Notes under the pieces: model-generated
The model's input: the letters and a program-made list of their open reading frames with translations, nothing else
Told to the model about the DNA's origin: nothing
The model's database searches: none
Shown: positions 57,392 to 64,000 of the stretch, piece by piece
Layout: each line of letters opens with the position of its first letter
Numbering within the stretch: position 1 is the stretch's first letter
From: Streptomyces sp. 1-11
GTDB lineage: Bacteria; Actinomycetota; Actinomycetes; Streptomycetales; Streptomycetaceae
Reading direction: 5' to 3'
Assembly: GCF_007176755.1 (NCBI RefSeq)
Contig: NZ_BJTV01000008.1
Span: 310,001-374,000, forward strand
DNA length: 64,000 nucleotides
Program-made: the position numbers and the translations under genes

Positions 57392-58006
57392 ATGGAACCT
57401 CCCGAGCAGCCCTCCCAAGTGCAGCTGACCGCCCGCAACCTGCGGGGCGTCGCGCATCCGCTGCGGGTGCGGATCCTGACGGTCCTGCGCACGGAGGGGC
57501 CGGCCACGGCCACCACACTCGCCCGGCGGCTCGACCTGAACACCGGCGCGACCAGCTACCACCTGCGCCAGCTCGCCGAGTACGGCTTCATCGTCGAGGC
57601 TCCGTCCCGGGGCGGCCGGCGCGAGCGCTGGTGGCAGGCGGCGCACGTCAACACGGTCGCCCCGGACGAATCGGTGCTCGCGGGCGGCGAAGGTCTCGGC
57701 ATCGCCTACCTGCAGGCGCTCGGCCGGGTCTGGTCCGAGGCGATGACGACCGCCATCGACGCGACCGCCTCGCTGCCGCCCGAGTGGCGCGACGCCCAGG
57801 AGTTCGGCGACTACGTGCTCACCCTCACCCCCGCCGAGGCCCAGGAACTCTCCGCGGAGATCCATGAGTTGCTCCGGCGCCGCAACTCCGCGCCCGAACC
57901 GGCGGGTTCACCGCTGCCCGAGGGCGCGGCGCGGGTCGCCTTCCAGTTCCAGATGTTCCGCACCAGTGCAGACCGGCACGTCTCCCACCCCACCGACTCG
58001 GAGTGA
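57392..58006 (+). CDS. ArsR/winged-helix transcriptional repressor
   Basis: A 204-residue regulator with an ArsR-like winged helix at residues about 10-90: LRGVAHPLRVRILTVLRTEG, then TTLARRLDLNTGATSYHLRQLAEYGFIVEAPSRGGRRERWW. The remainder is a helical domain (YLQALGRVWSEAMTTAIDAT) as in the larger 'HTH_20' drug-responsive ArsR-type repressors; there are no metal-binding cysteines, so the inducer is probably organic. ATG 57392 is just 18 bp after a triple palindromic operator, and the ribosome site is weak (GGGG), so the transcript may be short-leadered. Its stop overlaps a GTG at 58003, coupling it to the MFS exporter it should repress. Confidence 0.88.
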   Translation: MEPPEQPSQVQLTARNLRGVAHPLRVRILTVLRTEGPATATTLARRLDLNTGATSYHLRQLAEYGFIVEAPSRGGRRERWWQAAHVNTVAPDESVLAGGEGLGIAYLQALGRVWSEAMTTAIDATASLPPEWRDAQEFGDYVLTLTPAEAQELSAEIHELLRRRNSAPEPAGSPLPEGAARVAFQFQMFRTSADRHVSHPTDSE

Positions 58007-58011
58007 GCAAG

Positions 58012-59409
58012 ATGACCTCTCGGCACGCGGCCGCCCAGCAGGCGGCGGACAGTGGCACACCCGCGCCCTCCCCGGACGCCCCGGCCGACGGGCCGCGGGT
58101 CCTGCGCGGACTGGTCGGCATGCTGTCGGCCAACGCGGCGGCCCTCTCGGCCAACCGGGTGCTCTCGATCGCCCTGCCCTGGTTCGTCCTCACCACGACC
58201 GGCAGCGTCGGCAAGACCGGTCTGGTCGCCTTCTGCCAGATCGTCCCCTACGTGATAGCCCAGGCGCTGGCGGGTCCCGTCATCGACCGGGTCGGCCCCA
58301 AGCGCATCAGCGTGGCCGGCGACCTGGCCTCCACCGTCGCGACGGCCACCGCCCCGTTGCTCTACCTCACCGGACACCTGTCCTTCGGCCTGCTGCTGGG
58401 GCTGCTGGCCGTCGTCGGCGCGGCGGACGGTCCGGCCAACGGGGCCAAGGGCCTCTTCGTGCCGGCGGCCACCCGCGCGGCCCGGGTGCCGCTGGAACGC
58501 GGGACCGGCCTGTCGGCGGCGGTCGAACGGACCGCGACGACCATCGGACCGGCCGTCGCCGGTGTGGTCGTCGCCTCCTTCGGCAGCCTCTACGCCCTGT
58601 GGATCACCGCCTGCCTGTTCGGCGTGTCCGCGCTGGTCGTCTCCACCACCCTGAGCGACCCGGTGCCCGAGCCGCACGAGACGCCGGTCGAGGAGACCGA
58701 GGGCTACCTCTCGCGGCTGCGCCAGGGCGCCGTGTTCCTGCGCGACGCGAAACTGCTGCGGTCCATCGTGTGCATGCTCGCCGCGACCAACCTGCTCGAC
58801 CAGGCGTTCATGTCCGTGCTGCTGCCGGTCTGGGCGAAGGAGACGGGCAACGGCGCCGAGGCCATCGGACTGGTGGTCAGCGTCTTCGCCGCGACGTCGA
58901 TCATCGCCGCGCTCGTGGCAGCGGGGGTGGCCGAGCGGCTGCCCCGGCGCGCCGTCTACCTGATCGGCTTCACCCTGGGCGGCGTCCCGCGCTTCGTGGC
59001 CATGGCCACCGGCGCGCCGCTGTGGCTGGTGCTGACGGTACTGGCCGTGGGCGGCCTCGGATCGGGCTTCGTCAACCCGATCGTGGGAGCCGTGACGTAC
59101 GAGCTCATCCCCACCCCGCTGCTGGGCCGGGTCAAGACGCTGGCCCAGGCCGTCACCTGGGCGGGCATCCCGTTCGGAGGACTGCTGGGCGCGGGCCTGG
59201 TGACGGTGGCGGGCACCTCGGGCGCCCTGTGGATCGTGGGCGGCCTCTACCTCGTCGCCATCGGCGTGCCGGCCCTCAACCGGGAGTGGGCGGGCATGCG
59301 CAAGCGAACGGTGTCCGACACCGGCCCCACCGGCACCGCGCAGGGCGGCGAGTCCGCGGGCGGTACGGCTCCCGTGCCGGTGGAGACGGCGGTCAAGGCA
59401 GCCGCCTGA
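58012..59409 (+). CDS. MFS transporter coupled to ArsR-type repressor
   Basis: A 465-residue major facilitator with about 12 spans. It shows the drug-exporter subgroup signatures AGPVIDRVGPKRISVAGDL (motif A), NGAKGLFVPAATRAARVPLE and RGTGLSAAVERTATTIGPAVAG, and a cytoplasmic Ala/Gly/Pro-rich tail. ATG 58012 has GGAG with 9-bp spacing; GTG 58003 overlaps the repressor's stop and is an alternative start. The arsR-MFS pair is one operon under the triple operator. It lies between the TTA-regulator and the NRPS, so export of, or resistance to, the NRPS product is plausible but unproven. Confidence 0.88.
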   Translation: MTSRHAAAQQAADSGTPAPSPDAPADGPRVLRGLVGMLSANAAALSANRVLSIALPWFVLTTTGSVGKTGLVAFCQIVPYVIAQALAGPVIDRVGPKRISVAGDLASTVATATAPLLYLTGHLSFGLLLGLLAVVGAADGPANGAKGLFVPAATRAARVPLERGTGLSAAVERTATTIGPAVAGVVVASFGSLYALWITACLFGVSALVVSTTLSDPVPEPHETPVEETEGYLSRLRQGAVFLRDAKLLRSIVCMLAATNLLDQAFMSVLLPVWAKETGNGAEAIGLVVSVFAATSIIAALVAAGVAERLPRRAVYLIGFTLGGVPRFVAMATGAPLWLVLTVLAVGGLGSGFVNPIVGAVTYELIPTPLLGRVKTLAQAVTWAGIPFGGLLGAGLVTVAGTSGALWIVGGLYLVAIGVPALNREWAGMRKRTVSDTGPTGTAQGGESAGGTAPVPVETAVKAAA

Positions 59410-59438
59410 GCGGTGGCACGGCACCGGCAGCCACCTGT

Positions 59439-59505
59439 GCGGTGGTACGGAACCTGCGCCGGCGGGACGCTCCACCACCCGCCGGCGTAGGCCCCGTACC
59501 ACCGC
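59439..59505. terminator. Long two-tier hairpin after MFS gene
   Basis: GCGGTGGTACGG pairs with CCGTACCACCGC (12 bp), then an AA/CC internal loop, then CCTGCGCCGGCGGG pairs with CCCGCCGGCGTAGG (14 bp, one G-U) around an 11-nt loop. It begins 30 bp after the stop and should stop read-through into the NRPS. Confidence 0.8.
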
Positions 59506-59523
59506 CTCCGCCATGGCGGAGGC
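59504..59523. promoter_or_regulatory. Perfect 20-bp palindrome upstream of NRPS
   Basis: GCCTCCGCCATGGCGGAGGC is fully self-complementary. It abuts the terminator and lies 169 bp before the NRPS start, a possible operator. Confidence 0.5.
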
Positions 59524-59558
59524 AACTCATCAGCCTCGGCGCGGGGTTGACGCCCGGA

Positions 59559-59592
59559 CGGGCAGAAGTGTCCACGTTCCGCGGGCAGAAGT
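59559..59592 (+). promoter_or_regulatory. 11-bp direct repeats upstream of NRPS
   Basis: CGGGCAGAAGT occurs at 59559-59569 and 59582-59592, 23 bp apart (about two helical turns). TTGACG, a possible -35, lies just before them at 59547-59552. The direct-repeat layout suggests an activator site for the NRPS gene. Between 59585 and 59690 base composition is lower in GC. Confidence 0.5.
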
Positions 59593-59691
59593 AACCAGTT
59601 ATCTCCTCAAGATCGCTCTGCGAGCATCGGATTCGGCTCGGTTTCCGAGAGGTTCTCGCGAACGGTCGATGACGAGGAACTGGTGGATTAC

Positions 59692-64000
<4,309 letters not shown>

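Overview
The window is high-GC actinobacterial DNA and almost certainly comes from a Streptomyces chromosome. Codon third positions are nearly all G or C, ribosome binding sites are GGAGG-like, many genes start with GTG, and neighbouring genes are often coupled by ATGA or GTGA overlaps. The gene content is also typical: PP2C/STAS/RsbW-type partner-switching proteins, an actinobacterial gas vesicle protein, a rifampin phosphotransferase behind a rifamycin-associated element, a type III PKS and an NRPS. I found no rRNA, tRNA, CRISPR array, transposase or prophage gene. It reads as an accessory or sub-telomeric region rather than a housekeeping core.

Layout. 1-9.7 kb: the end of a SpoIIE-type phosphatase, a type III polyketide synthase, glutamate dehydrogenase (with a GlnR-like site), a PAS-GAF-PP2C-ATPase regulator, two small envelope proteins, a BrkB-family membrane protein and an APH-fold kinase. 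A 28-30 bp imperfect tandem repeat fills the divergent gap between the last two. 9.8-15 kb: an operon of ABC ATPase, ABC permease with an extracytoplasmic tail, and a secreted beta-propeller/phosphoesterase. 15-22 kb: a small helical protein, a fatty-acid desaturase, rifampin phosphotransferase (rph) with a perfect RAE, and a P1B-5 metal ATPase ending in a hemerythrin domain. 22-30.6 kb: a TPR/Ser-Thr kinase fusion, an enoyl-CoA hydratase-like hydrolase, an orphan gvpA, a DedA protein, an acetyltransferase plus TetR pair with a palindromic operator, CsbD and a small hydrophobic protein. 30.9-34.5 kb: a secreted RHS/YD-repeat protein followed by a 42-residue single-span membrane protein. 34.5-41.2 kb: a LysR/MFS pair, a hypothetical, a membrane-anchored glutamate-synthase-like flavoenzyme and a PoxB-type pyruvate oxidase.

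41.2-51.4 kb is the most distinctive block, a dense partner-switching island: a STAS protein, a 1392-residue hybrid kinase/receiver/phosphatase/anti-sigma-type ATPase, two more STAS proteins, a MEDS-STAS protein, a MEDS-ATPase (RsbA-like) and a PAS-GAF-GAF-PP2C phosphatase. It appears to couple one or more sensory inputs (small molecules, redox or light through MEDS/PAS/GAF) to STAS phosphorylation and hence to SigB-type sigma factors, none of which is encoded here.

51.4-64 kb: a small hypothetical, a NarL-type two-component pair, a DUF4232-like lipoprotein, an XRE/NB-ARC/TPR regulator carrying an in-frame TTA (bldA) codon, an ArsR-type repressor with a striking triple 14-bp operator and its coupled MFS exporter, then the start of a large NRPS that runs off the right edge. 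The regulator, exporter and NRPS probably form the left border of a natural-product cluster. The NRPS N-terminus carries a carrier-like domain whose phosphopantetheine serine is replaced by arginine.
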